This document shows, piece by piece, positions 25,510 through 38,060 of a stretch of 64,000 nt of DNA. The notes under the pieces are model-generated. The model made no database searches. It had not been told where the DNA came from and was given only the letters and a program-made list of their open reading frames with translations. The stretch comes from Piper betle (taxonomy: Eukaryota > Streptophyta > Magnoliopsida > Piperales > Piperaceae). Where the stretch lies: positions 1 to 64,000 of the forward strand of contig JAURVB010014856.1 of assembly GCA_033002965.1 (NCBI GenBank). Direction: 5' to 3'. The position numbers were made by a program, and so were the translations under genes. Within the stretch, counting starts at the first letter, position 1. The number at the start of each line of letters is the position of its first letter.

Positions 25510-26170
25510 TGGGATGACTCTCAAGGCTTATTGGCATCTATATTTGCTCAAGGCGAAGGTTGTGGTCTATCATGCTCTTCTTCCTTTTTCTTCTTCTTTA
25601 GTCTCTCTATTTGATTGTAAATGTGTAGTTACGGGCTGGGATCCAACTTCCTTTCTGTCACAGGGTCGATTCTTGGGTTAAATGTTTTGCCCTAAATCCT
25701 CTCCCATGTAGCATATTCTCAGCTCCGAGAATACTCAGCCTGCCACAAGTTACACAATAAATAATAAACACCCGGAAGCAACTCCCAAATACTACTAGTA
25801 CTTAGTTACTATCACAACTTAGAGGTTAACTAATCATCGAAACCAATTAAAACCTCAATACCACAACCTCTCTTTATTCCCAACACTCGGCACTGCAAAC
25901 AACAACAATCATCCATTCAGATATCTAATTACCAACAATATCGATAACCAACGATCAAGTTCTACCGATCACTGTTTTCTACTCCTTCGCGATATCCTTT
26001 GCAACCTCTGTACCATGAGTACCACATTGCTCTCTGGGTCAAGAAATCAGCACCAGAATAAAAACCTCATTTGGGGTTAACTCGTACAACTATTTACACC
26101 TTGCCCAATCACCCATGTTCAATCACACACAAGCATGCGTGATACAATATTCTTGGTTATCATTATTCCC

Positions 26171-27470
26171 TACTGATAAGCTGTCCCAAGAACCAAGTAG
26201 AAACCCTTCTAGTCACCACCTGATCTTCACCTAATACTAATTCTAGTGCTCAGCTGTGCCGACCTCTACCCTTGCTCGTCCCAGTATCTAGTCCTCAAAC
26301 TAGTCATGTTGTAAAATTCAACCATGACCTAGTAGTAAAGCTTCTTTCCTAATCACAACAAACAACAAGCTAGAACGCAGATCTACAAGAAACACTCCCA
26401 ACCTTATATTAACCCAATAATAAAATGAATACAAGTACTTTCTCGACCTTGTGGACAACCCCACAAGGCTCTTCCCAATGCTACTTGTTGACAAAGGGGC
26501 TCACCTTGATCACCCCTCTAACAAGCAATCCTTAAAACTGCACACACCTAATCAAAGACCCTAATGGGAACAACTAATGCATGAATTTAACTCAATCAAA
26601 CATGAATCAAAATCAGTAAGAAAGACATATACAAGTGTACCTTAATCAACCCCAAAGATCCCTCAAAGTTTGAAGTTTTAATTCCTACACCAAGAGCCTG
26701 ACCATGGAAACTTCCTTTTCTTCTTCTTCCTTTATTCAGCCCTCTTCTTACAATGGAGATGTTGAGACCTCTCGTAAGTCCCCACAAAGACAGGCTCTCT
26801 CTCTTGTGATTGATCCCCTCTCTCGTGATGATCTCATATGTCTAAGGATAGGGCCTAGTTATAAAAATTATTTCCTACTGATAAGTTGTCTCGAGAACCA
26901 AGCAACCCTCTTAGTTACTACCCGATCTTCACCACACACCAATTCTAGTGCTCAACCATGGTCGCCTCTATCCTTATTCGTCTCGGTAACTTGTCCTCGT
27001 AACTAGCCACATAGTAAACTTCAACTACGACCCAATACTAAAGTTTCTTTCCTGATCACTACAAACAACAAGCAAAAACACAAATCTACAGGAGCCACTC
27101 CCAACCTTAAATTAACACAATAATATAAGGAATACAAGCACTCAAATCCTCTCAAGCACTTGCTCACCCTTATGGATAACCCCCCAATGCTCGTCCCAAT
27201 GCTACTTGTTCACAAAGGGACACACCTGGATCACCCCTACATCAAGCAATCCTTACAACTATATACCCCTAGTTGAAATCCCCAATGAGAACAACTGATA
27301 TATGAATTTAACTCAATCAGACAAGAATAAAAATCAGTAACAAAGGCCTACACAAGAGTACATTAATCAAGCTCCAAAGATTAACCATGGCAACATCCTC
27401 CTTCTTCTTCCTTGATTCGGCCTTCTTCTCACAAAGGAGACGTTGAGAAGTTTCCTAAGTCCACTTAAAG
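26171..27470. repeat. 705-bp imperfect direct tandem repeat
   Basis: The segment beginning TACTGATAAG at 26171 recurs at 26876, offset 705. Both run through 'aacaaacaacaagc', 'cacaaagg', 'aatttaactcaatca' and 'accatgg.aac' blocks. The same doubled structure is in duplication copy 2 (about 55067 and 55786). It is therefore older than the segmental duplication. Confidence 0.85.
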
Positions 27471-27474
27471 AAAC

Positions 27475-28743
27475 TATAACGACCCAGCCCAAAGTGCAAC
27501 GTAATGGGCTAAGTCATCTCTTTAAAATGGGTACCCCGAAGTTAAAGATCTATAGTCCATTCTCACTTATAAACAGGATCTTCTCCTTAGATGTGGGACT
27601 AAGTTGAGGGATCTCACAATCCACCCACCTTAGGAAATTTCATCCCCGAAATGCCTATTCTTGGCCCGTTGCTAGCCCCAGCCCACGTCCTTTCTGGCCC
27701 GTGACCGGCAGCGTAGCCAACGTTTCTAGTCTTGGCCCGTTGCTAGCCCCAGCCCACGACCTTTTGGCTCATGACCGGCAGCCTAGCCAACGTCCCTAGT
27801 CCATCCCACCATCTAACACAGAACTAGGTCGGCTCTGATACCATTTGTAATGACCCAGCCCAAAGTGCAACGTAATGGGCTAAGTCATTTCTTTAAAATG
27901 GGTACCCCGGAAGTTAAAAATCTCTAGTCCATTCCTACTTATAAACAGGATCTTCTCCCAGTAGGTATTAAATGTGGGACTAAGTTGAGGGATCTCACAA
28001 TCCACCCACCTTAGGAAATTTCGTCCCCGAAATGCCTATTCTTGGCCCGTTGCTAGCCCCTACTCATGTCCTTTCGGCCCATGACCGGCAGCCTAGCCAA
28101 CGTTTCTAGTCTTGGTCCGTTGCTATCCTCAGCCCCCGACCTTTTTGGCCCGTGACCGGCAGCCTAGCCAACGTCCCTAGTCCATCCCACCATCTAACAT
28201 GGAACCAGGTCGGCTCTGATACCATTTGTAATGACCCAGCCCAAAGTGCAACATAATGGGCTAAGTCATTTCTTTAAAATGGGTACCCCGGAAGTTAAAG
28301 ATCTATAATCCATTCCCACTTATAAACAAGATCTTCTCCCAGTAGGTATTAGATGTGGGACTAAGTTGAGAGATCTCACAATCCACCCACCTTAGGAAAT
28401 TTCGTCCCCGAAATGCCTATTATTGGCCAGTTGCTAGCCCCAGCCCACGTCCTTTTGGCCCGCGACTGGCAGCTTAGCCAACATTTCTAGTCTTGGCCCG
28501 TTGCTAACCCCAGCCCACGACCTTTTTGGCCCGTGACCGGCAGCCTAGCCAACGTCCCTAGTCCATCCCACCATCTAACACAGAACCAGGTCGGCTCTGA
28601 TACCATTTGTAACGACCCAGCCCAAAGTGCAACGTAATGGGCTAAGTCATTTCTATAAGTTAAAGATCTCTAGTCCATTCCCACTTATAAACAAGATCTT
28701 CTCCCAGTAGGTATTAGATGTGGGACTAAGTTGAGGGATCTCA
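27475..28743 (-). mobile_element. Tandem TRIM array: four LTRs, three internal regions
   Basis: Reverse-sense TRIM LTRs lie at 27475-27616, 27846-27997, 28227-28378 and 28608-28743. The three internal segments between them each end in GCTCTGATACCA (27832, 28213, 28594), the reverse complement of the initiator-Met priming site. The outer ends are TATAACGACC and GGGATCTCA. The flanks hold GAAAC at 27470-27474 and 28745-28749, with one extra C at 28744, so the target duplication is near but not exact. The first LTR lacks a 'cagtaggtatta'-type segment and the fourth has a short internal deletion. Duplication copy 2 has the empty site near 56380 (CTCAAAGACGCCCTCCC). Confidence 0.92.
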
Positions 28744-29302
28744 CGAAACCCTCCCTCTTTTATGATAGATTTCCTCTCTCTCTCATGATGATCTCATATG
28801 TCGAAGTATACATTCTATTTATAAGAATTGTTTCCTACTTCGTTGCCAACTCCAACTTGACTATTAGGAAAGAGTCAACACAGTGTCTAACTCTTCTTAA
28901 TACCTTTCCCAAGTCTAACAAGACCTGAAACACATCTCACTTGTTGTTCCAGACATTCCTATTTGAACTCCACAGTTGTGGAAAACCCCCTAAGCCAAAG
29001 AACCTCAAAACCCAAAATCCGACCCCCAAATAGGAGGGTTTGATCCCGCCTCCACCAACACTCCCTCTCGGCTCCTCATAGTCAACCATGATGTCCAACT
29101 CTAGAAATTCTCCAAGTCGTTCAAGACCTCCACCCTAAAGTATCAACCAAGGCCAAGTCCATTAAGAAATCCCATGGTCACTGACTTGCCCATATGTACA
29201 ATTGTTACTGGTATTCCTACTTGTGAAAGGATTCCTATTGCAACTAGGAAACCTCAACCAAATCCCACAACTCCACTTTCTAGTTCTCATCATTACCTAG
29301 CA
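28744..29302. other. Family-D repeat continuation, no gene
   Basis: Matches 56379-56938 of duplication copy 2, including 'aactccaacttgactattagg' and 'cctcaaccaaatcccacaac' segments. Stops in every frame. It ends in TAGCA, the target site of the next solo LTR. Confidence 0.7.
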
Positions 29303-29480
29303 TGTAAAACCCAACTTCGGGTTAGAGATTTTATCAGCTTGAAGTTTGCTCGATTCGGGCCAATCTTGAGTTGGTTTGAGCGAGCTTGAGCTAGACCAAT
29401 TTTCAGACCATGAGTATTGGCCCAGATGGCTGTATAGGAATGTTATAGTGGCTGAGTATGCATGACATACAGATGATCAG

Positions 29481-31044
29481 TGTAAAAACCATGATTTTTA
29501 TTACAAGACTTGAACCTAAATATTATGAAATAAATATAGATGAACCAATATGGTTGGTTATCAAGTCGACCGGTCATGGTTCGACTTAAGGTCACCTAGA
29601 AAATACCTATTCATGAATGGATAATGGGGTATGAGAATTTAATGAAGGGGCTCATTGAACCTAGGAAATACCAATGGATGATGGGGTATGAGAATTTAAT
29701 GGAGGGAATGGTTGAAGTGTATATATATGCAGAAGGAGGGAGTATTTCATCCCTCATCTCCGTCCCAGGTGACCTCCCCATTACTGTGTGAGTATTTCAT
29801 CCCTCATCTTATTTGTTTCCATTAGGATTCTTGCATGCAAGGTTTATTGAAGACGCCCTACCAAGTTGCTAGATCTCCAGCGTCTTATGCATGGGGTTCT
29901 TGTCGATTGCTTAGTTGTTTTGTAATTGGACATGTTAATAATTAATTATCATTAGAATTGCTGAAAATTTAATAAGAAATGAAGACTAACATGAACTAAT
30001 TACATCATTTAAAATTGATAGTATATTAGTCATGTAAGTTGCATGTAGGTTCATGCAAAATAAAATTATACTAATGTATAATTTTATGCCCTCATTCATA
30101 TTAGGTTCACGGGTCACAGTCAGACAAAATCACAAGTCAGGTATGTATAATAGGTAGAACATCGTACTTACTTTGTTGGTAGCCTAGGTCGGCCTGAGCC
30201 CAGATTCGACCACCATGCACCGAGTGTAACCGGGGTCAAAGAATTGACTCAGTCTAACACGGGGTCATATTATGTGCGTAAATTGTGTAATGCATCGACA
30301 TTGTTTTGAAGTAGTGATAGCCGCCCCATCAAAAGGCTACGGCCAGGGTGAGCGAGGCACAACGATTCCTCCATCGCACGGGAGTGCAGTGATAGCCTCC
30401 CCATAAAAAGGCTATGACCGGGGTGTGTGAGGCACTGGCACTAGAATTGGCAGTGAGAGCTTCCCCACAAACGGGGCATAGCATTCACCGAGTACAATGA
30501 TAGCCTCCCATAAAAAGGCTACGGCCGGGGTGTGTGAGGCACTGGTACTAGAATTGGCAGTGAGAGCTTCCCCACAAACAAGGTGTAGCATTTACCTGAG
30601 TGCAGTGATAGCCTCCCCATAAAAAGGCTACGGCTAGGGTGTGTGAGGCACTGGCACTAGAAGTGGTAGTGATATCTTCCCCACAAATGGGGCGTAGCAA
30701 TCACCTGAGTGCAGTGATAGCTTCCCCACAAAAAGTAGAATGTACTTGATTTGTTTTATTTATTATACTACTTAGTGTTGTAATCACTAACGCAGAATTG
30801 CCTCCGCAGGTGTGCAGATACGAAAGTAGGTGATTGACAACCAGGGCATGGAGCAAAAATAAATATGAGGACTCCTTTTATTATTTATTTTAGAAATAAG
30901 TGTGGCTACTAGGAAACTATCTAAGACTATGGGATCTTTATATATGTTTTTGTTAAAAAAAAATGTTAGACATATTTGCTTAATTGTGAGTAACACCTGG
31001 TCAGCTAGGCCCACAATGTTATGACAAATGGCCGGGTCGTTACA
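29481..31044 (+). mobile_element. Solo LTR of family C, TSD ATCAG
   Basis: Starts TGTAAAAACCATGATTTTT and ends GGGTCGTTACA. It is flanked by perfect ATCAG at 29476-29480 and 31045-31049. The 3' part and the 'cgaccaccatgc' block match, in reverse complement, the LTRs of the element at 12312-15960. It lies in the head of the outer LTR and is absent from duplication copy 2, so it probably inserted after the duplication. Copy 2 has a small deletion over this very site, so the empty site is not directly seen. Confidence 0.93.
30312..30735. repeat. 108-bp tandem repeat in family-C LTR
   Basis: AGTGATAGC-type unit starts lie at 30312 (shortened first unit), 30388, 30496, 30604 and 30713, spacing 108, 108 and 109. 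Each unit has 'cctccccataaaaaggcta', 'gtgtgtgaggcactgg' and 'agcttccccacaaa' parts. The LTRs of the related element at 12312-15960 do not have this array. Confidence 0.92.
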
Positions 31045-33369
31045 ATCAGAGCATGAGCTATCAATGTATAAGCAATGTATACAGATGATTTGTATGAGTT
31101 AGCCTGGGTTTTAAGCCTAGATTTAGGCTGTTACAGCATTTAGTATATGTTTGTGATTTTTAGGGTATTTCATTTGCATGCATCATTGGGATTTTGGATC
31201 ACCAGATTTGCCCCTGTGGGCCCAGCTTGATTGAGTTGTATGTTTTATTCCAATTGAGTTTAGGGTTTTGAGGCATATTTAGCCTTCTTGCCTCAATTCC
31301 TATATATAGAGTTACTTTTAGGACTTGTGTTAGTTTTAACTGTACACTGTCTGATTTGTGCTTTTTGTCCATATGTATATTACATATACCCATAGGTGGG
31401 TCCCACAAGACCATGAATTGTCAAACTTATAGATTGTGCCACATAGCAAGATTTGAGCCGTCCACATCAACCCTAGCATTCTCCCTTTAATTTTAAGTGA
31501 CTTTCCCACGATTTGGATGGTTATCACTTTAGCATTACAACCACTTTGGCTCACCGCCGCCAAGACCCCAACCCTTCTTTTGCCATTGGATTGGTATGAT
31601 TGTAACCACCTCGCAGCCAGCTATCAGTTCGTATCCACCGTTGCCATCGGCGCCGCCATAGTTTCTGTTGGCAACTAACTTTTTATCACTGTTCATAACT
31701 ACCACCGCCACATTTCAAGCCATTTTTCGGCACCGGTGAGTGTCCTCTAGCAAAGTTGACCATCCCAATAGCTTCCCCTCACTAAGATCTTCCGTTTGAG
31801 ACCGACACTGACCTTCGTTGTGGTCGCGATCACCGTCAGCCACTCACACTTTCGCATAGGGGGTTTCGATTGTTTTCATCCATTTTCCAACCAGTCAACC
31901 GACGGACACCACCGACTGTCAGTGCATATAGTTTCCTCACTCGACGATCAATCTTTTGAGATCACCCATGACCATCGCCGTGGCCACGATCGCCACTGGT
32001 GACGTTGCTGCACCCGATGGCCATACTGCTCCTTTAAGGCCGTTTTCTGCCCAACCATTGCCTTGACTCTGTCGATCGTCATTACGATCATGTTCCTCGT
32101 CACATGGGTCATCGATCCTGACTGGCAGCTACCATAGCCGCGCTGCCGTCGGCATTTTCCGGCCACGGGCACACAATTGCTCCCCGTCCGGCCCGTTTGC
32201 CCTTGATCGGGTCCCCCTACCCGTGTTCGCGTCCGCCTGGATCATGCCCGAGTCTACTAATCCAAGTCCATGTCAGTGTCCATCAATCCAGTTCCTGTCC
32301 GCCTAGTCAACCCAGCCCATTTTGAATGTAACCCTGACCAAGTAGGTTCATCCCATTCAACTCGGTCTAGCTCAGCTCAGTTGAGACTGGTTCAATCATT
32401 TTCGAACTATTTTTGTCCGTTCTTACGCCATTTTCGGTAATTTGAGAACCCTTATATTAGTTTAGATACATATTCAAATGATTTAGCATGTTTGGATGCT
32501 ATGATTATTTTTCTTTATTGATTATTTTGTTTATTTATTTATTATTATTATTATTCATTTCTTATTATCGTGTGTTTATTGATTACCGTGCATGTTTATA
32601 TGATTATTTATTATTATTAATGATATATTTACTTACTAATATTAGTCTTATATATGTTTACTAATTTGTGATATGTATATATAATTATTTATTTGTATTT
32701 AATTATGTATTCTTGTATTGTATAACTACGATATTATTATTATTCATGATTAATGAGTATTAACTATTCATTTATATTTTTTTATTGAATTATTGAATTA
32801 TTTAATTATTTGTATGCTTACTAACATGAGTATAAATGATATTTACCTGTGTTTAGCCGTACATTTATATAGTATAATTGTATTATTATTTTATGATTAA
32901 AGTATTATTTATGTTCATGTATTTATTATTTATCTAATTATCTATGAGCACATTTCGTTATTTATTTATTTATTTATTTATTATTTATTATTATTATGTC
33001 TCGATTTGAGTGTCACATATTTAGTTGTAGGTTTATTTAGCACTGTCCTATTTATTAGGATGTATTGATGATGTAAGCATATACTGACAAGCATGCGTCA
33101 TATAGAGACATAAGTATTTTCCATAGTAGTGGGTTCCATTTAGGTTACGAAGTCCGAGCTTGCCGTAGATGTGTCAATGCACTTGGAGTTTAGACCACAA
33201 GTCTATAGGACTCTCCCTTTCCTTAATCTTTGCTTGACTCCATACGTGTCGAGTTAAATCATGTTTTAGGCATAGGACAACATCGAAAACATTTTTTGGA
33301 TTCCTCTGACGTCAGGCTATTTAGCTATGTTTTCTACACATGTTTAATAAAAGTATAAGGATGAGATCA

Positions 33370-34848
33370 TGTAAAACCCCAGTGTTGGCTTAGGGTTTAA
33401 CCCGTTTTAGTTTTGTCCAGTTCGGGTAGTCTCGAGTCGATTCGAGCGAGGTCGAGCCAGAACAATATTAAGAATATGAGTATGAGGCCCAGATGGTCGT
33501 ATGAACATGTTACAATGGCTGAGTATGTCTGACATGCAGATGATAAGAGCATGAGTTATCAGTGTGTACAAAGGTCTACAGAGTTGTTTGTATGTGTTAG
33601 CAAGGATTTTAGGCCTACATCTAGGCCATTCAGCGTTTAGTACTCATTTGGGATTTTTAGGGTATTTCATTTGCATGCAGTACAGAGATTTTGGACCATC
33701 GGATTTTGCCCTATCGGCCCAGTTCAATTGCGTTTAGGGTTTGAAGGCCCATTTACCCTTCTTGCCTAAATTCCCGCCTATAGAGTAAATTTCGGGACTC
33801 AAGTCAGTTTCAAGTTCAAACTATCTCAATTTGAACTTTTGTCATATATATAGTGCATGTACCCATAGGTTAGCCCCACTAGGTCACGAGTTGTTGGACG
33901 TCCAAATCGTGCGACGTGCAGCACCCGGCGATTCTCTGCCTCAACCTCGGCCAATGAATCGGAACCTCCATGAATGCCTCATGGTCGGCTTTCTAGTCGT
34001 ACCTCTCACAACCACCGGCCCAGCCCCAATCGCCGCCAGTGAGGGAGTTTTTAGAGCCGGTCTCCGCCACCAACGCCACTGTTCATCTATCCGCCACCAA
34101 TCCCTTGTTGGTTTTCGAATTGAAGCTCCAAAAATATATAATACAAGCCACTCTCCTGAGCCTATTATATGAGTATGCACGTTTTTATGGATTTCACGAA
34201 TAAGAGAGTAAGCGGTATGGAGATATCAATGAATCGCACTTGTACTCCTTCAAACCATGAGGTAGTGCAGTGTATGGTGGTACTGCGTAATGGAGCGGAT
34301 TTCTATAAATTTTGGCACTACCTTAACTGTTCTTTTTGCCACTCGAATACCGTGGTGAGTGATATGGAAAGTGTGAGGGGGTAAGTGCTGTATTTATATA
34401 TGAATATAATTATGAGCCATGCCTGCCAGTTGGCAATTACTTAAGTATGTTTGCTTACCTCCCAATGTGAGGCAATCTTAAAGTTTTATAAGTTTTCAAG
34501 GGTAATGTATTACCCATTTGCCATATTATATTAGTTATTTTTCAAACCAATGACATTCGTTACTTACAGTTTTCATATAATATATGTAGGTCATGGAAAT
34601 CCTCATTGACTTTGATGGGAGGATAGATAAACGCTACACACACTTGAGCTCAACGCAGTATTTACTTTCTTACATTTATTTATATTTGATGAATATTTGG
34701 CAATGTCTTCCATTCTCATGACCCCAAGATAGTTGTTTCGATCTATTTTATCGATTGAGTTGTACCGACCGACAACCTTAATTGTGACTCAACTTAATCG
34801 CAACATTTCTAATTCCGTTCTTAAATTAACCAAAATCGGGGTGTTACA
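33370..34848 (+). mobile_element. Solo LTR of family A type (A'), nested in the outer LTR
   Basis: Starts TGTAAAACCCCAGTGTTGG and ends AAAATCGGGGTGTTACA. Left flank is GATCA (33365-33369) and right flank TATCC. The copy-2 left flank reads GATCC, and an uninterrupted LTR near 23185 reads 'gaaatcccttgttagttttcg', so the original target was GATCC. The same insertion is in copy 2 (59043), so it predates the duplication. It is shortened: the GC-rich block jumps at about 34090 directly to promoter-block sequence. Confidence 0.88.
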
Positions 34849-35446
34849 TATCCCTTATTCGTTTTCGAACTGAAGCTCTAGAAATATATAATACAAGCCT
34901 TTTCTATAAACCTATTTTATAAATACGCTCATTTTACGGATTTCACGAATAAGAAATTGAGCGGTATGGAGATATTTATGAACCGCTCTAGTACTGCTTC
35001 AAACCTTGAGGTAGTGCAAAGTAAGAGAGTACTGCATAACACAATACATTTCCGGAATTTGTAGCACTCACTTTACCATTCCTTTTGCCACTTGAGTGGC
35101 GTGGCTGGTGTAATATGGAGGATGTGAGGGGGTAAGTACACTCATTACTGACATTTTTCATATTATATATTTAGTTCTTGCAATCCTAGTTCGACTTTGG
35201 TGAGAGGACAGATAAAGGCTACACACACACTTGAACTCAGCGAAATTATTTTCTTACTTACTTTTATTTATATTTGATGTGTTTTGATGAATATTAAATA
35301 ATGTCTTTCATTCTCTAGATGCCAAACAGGTTGTTTCAATATATTTTATCAATCAAGTCTTACGTACTAACAACTTTAGAATTGATTACACTCGATCGTA
35401 ACATTTCTCATTTGGTTCTTAAGTGAACCAAAATCGGTGCATTATA

Positions 35447-36230
35447 TAGCACTTACCTAGTACTTGTCAAGCACTCATTGTCGATAATTCTATGAGCTGC
35501 TATAGGTAGCCCCTTCTTGGCATGATTGATCACCACTCTGTAGCGCCCTTGGTAACTCTAACTAGCAACTCTCAATCATGAACAACACTTGCGACCGAAC
35601 ACCCTGCCCAATGCTCGGTACACACTTTTTGTAACCGGATGAGCTCTTGTAGGTTAACGAACACTATCTCTCGCTATACTTGATATCTAGAATCTTAGTA
35701 ATGCTTGATTCCACTCCTTCGAACCGGATAGCACATACTCTTAGGTATTTCGACAACCTCATAGCATCCATGCTCGGTTGTCACTACAAGTATGACATAC
35801 GATCAAAAATTGTAAGTTGTTTCCACCACAACAATAGCAATGACTACCTTTTCATTGACCGAGTATACCTATGAATAACATACAAACCCTACGTATCCGA
35901 GCAGCCCATGAATCAAAGCAGTAACACTTTCCGTCAGTATATACCCATCTGCATACCCCATGGATGGGGCTTTCTCCGCTGATGCCTGGAGTTTATCTCT
36001 GTTATAGGGCAGGGGACGATGGCTAGTGGAATTGCTGTGATACAGCACCTCCTCCGCTCTCCCTTTTTGGCTGAACTCGTGTCCTCGTATATGTCCTCAC
36101 ATCTACTCTTCAAATTTTCATACTATATTAGCTGTGAAAAGGATTTGGAGAATTTTCAGGTGTGTTTGTTAGAGTATTCCTACTCGGTGTTGTCTTTATG
36201 GTTTGCTGGGTTGTTTGTGTAAGGTTATGA
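35447..36230. other. Repeat-derived or unique DNA, no gene recognised
   Basis: Resumes the sequence interrupted by the outer solo LTR. Open frames of 60-70 codons occur (35680-35874 and 36019-36222, plus) but show no known domain. No match elsewhere in the window was noticed. Confidence 0.4.
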
Positions 36231-37089
36231 TTGATGTAAGAAACTGTTTCTATAAATAATTAGTCAATGGCCCCGCACACGGACTATGCTTTCATTATAT
36301 TAAAATAATTTTTATTTTATAAATAGGATTAAAATACTTCAACATTGTTCAAATCGTAAAACAACTCTAATAAAAAAAATTAAATACACAGATAATAATT
36401 GAAGATTAACTAAAGAGGGTATACTAATTTTAACATTTAACTATATTCTATTTCTCCATGTAATTTTTTTAAATAAATGTATAACATAATAGAAAACAAT
36501 CATATTGGCTAATTAATAGAAACAAAATATGATTATATATTTAAATAAAATTACTAATATTAACGTATTAAATATATCCAATTTTTTTAATAATTTGTGT
36601 CGAATTTTTATTTGTAATTTGATTAGTCTCAGTTGAGTCACAATAATATACACTAATTTTTTTAATTACTATTCACCGATTTATATTAGACACACGTTTA
36701 AATCAAGAAACTAAATGTATACCTTGGATTAAAAACTCACATTTTATAATGGGTTATAAAGTAGAAAATCTATCGTTTTCATTTTATTTCTATCATTGTC
36801 AAACCATAATAGCATTTCATCTTTTCATATCGGGCAAATGAATGTAAGTAAAAGTAAAACTGATTAATAAATTCAGCGAAATTATTTTAACAAAATAAGA
36901 TATTTTAAAGTTGGTAGAAGGTGTAACTTATCATTTTAATATCTCTACTACTAACACACTATTCCTATTAGTTATTCATGATTATTTTTATTCATACTTG
37001 ATACAAAATTTAAGATTAATTAATAACACAATATGAGAAATTAAAATGTGAGTTTTATGTTTAGAAAAATCAGATCCATCCTTTAAAAT
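36231..37089. other. AT-rich spacer
   Basis: Very AT-rich with stops in all frames and no recognised gene or repeat. Confidence 0.55.
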
Positions 37090-38060
37090 GATTAAAATTT
37101 TAGGAACTTTAGAACCATGTTCGGGCGCGGGTTCGTCCGCGTCGGGTTGGAAGGGTTCGGTGGGACCGAGGCGCCCTTGCCGCGCAAAGAGACAGCGGGA
37201 TGAGACTAAAGAGTCACAAGTATATAACACTTAGACAATTCTTATGCACTCGGTGGGATGGCCATTTCCAATCCTAATTATTCATTTCCATAAACATTCA
37301 TGCTTGAATGCATGAAAAGAGCAACGTCCTCTCCAATCAGTAGCAGCAAGGGTGGCGTCTCCTTCAATGGCGTCCTTAGTTGCAGCAGGGTGTATTTCAG
37401 CAACTCCTTCTTCAAGTCTCCTTCTTCAATTCAGCAAACATGGGTGTCCTCCTCCTAGCAGCAACATCAACCTTCAATGGCGACCTTAATTGCAGCAGGG
37501 TGGATTTAAGCAACTCCTTTAATCAGCAAGACAGCAACATGACATTTCCTTCCCCTCACTTCTTCTCCAATGGCAGCAACAAGCAAGGATGGAGGAGTAG
37601 GGCGTCCTCCTCCTAGCAGCAACAAGCAAGGATGGAGGAGTAGGGTGTGCTCCTCCTAGCAGCAACAAGCAAGGATGGAGGAGTAGAGTGTGCTCCTCCT
37701 ACGCAGCAACAAGCAAGGATGGAGGAGTAGGGCGTCCTCCTCCTAGCAGCAGCAGCTTGGGCGTGGAACACCGTTTTCCAGCCCCTCCCCTTTCAACCTG
37801 CAATGGCGTCCTTCTTTATAGTAAGCGAACAGCAACTTCGTCTTCCTCAATGCAATAAGTTTGTGACTTTGTCTTCTCCAATGCAATACTTCGTCTTCTC
37901 AATGCAATACTTCGTCTTCTCAATGCAATAAGTTTGTGACTTTGTCTTCTCCAATTCGTCTTCTTCAATCTCGTGGACCCCTTTCCCTCCTTCCGAATAA
38001 ATCTCACGTATCTTATTTCTATTAAATTAGGCATAACCACGGGTTCAACCACGACTGGCT
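37090..38060. other. GC-richer patch with several short repeats
   Basis: An abrupt GC-rich segment (37120-37200, with GCGCGGG and GTCCGCGTCGGG) is followed by CAG/CTC-rich sequence. Blocks repeat at several scales: 'tcaatggcg.ccttagttgcagcaggg' at about 37364 and 37471, the 43-bp array at 37574, and 'tttgtgactttgtcttctccaat' at about 37860 and 37930. It is flanked by AT-rich DNA. It could be the 5' part of a gene or a repeat of unknown type. No convincing coding frame is seen. Confidence 0.4.
37574..37747. repeat. 43-bp minisatellite, four copies
   Basis: Units start at 37574, 37617, 37660 and 37704 with the shared core CAGCAACAAGCAAGGATGG followed by 'aggagtagggygt.ctcctcctag'. The copies are almost identical, which suggests recent expansion. 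Confidence 0.95.

Larger units (their letters stand above)
25657..29302 (-). mobile_element. Family-D LTR-retroelement-derived DNA, copy 1
   Basis: Begins TGTCACAGGGTCGATTCTTGG, a probable reversed LTR tail, and runs through long non-coding, C/A-rich sequence to the insertion point of the next solo LTR. It resumes after 35451. It contains a 705-bp internal tandem duplication and the TRIM array. Copy 2 at 54552-56938 matches with roughly 6% difference by eye. No retroviral gene is recognisable. The family assignment rests on LTR-like ends only. Confidence 0.5.
29303..35446 (+). mobile_element. Solo LTR (family A type) with two nested solo LTRs, TSD TAGCA
   Basis: Starts TGTAAAACCCAACTTCGGG and ends AAATCGGTGCATTATA, a decayed GTGTTACA. 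It is flanked by TAGCA at 29298-29302 and 35447-35451. Removing the two nested insertions and their duplications leaves about 3.1 kb of LTR with the usual modules: head, GC-rich block (31550-32320), AT-rich block (32500-33000), promoter block and tail. No internal region is present, so it is a solo LTR produced by LTR-LTR recombination. Copy 2 of the duplication keeps its left part from 56939. Confidence 0.92.

Noticed and set aside
27475..28743. Cassandra-type TRIM carrying 5S rRNA promoter sequence
   Set aside because: I looked for 5S internal-promoter-like sequence in the LTRs and saw none. The LTRs are of a different TRIM type.
30312..30735. CRISPR-like appearance of tandem arrays here and at 16940, 37574 and 43476
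   Set aside because: Units are head-to-tail without unique spacers and lie in plant retroelement or spacer DNA.
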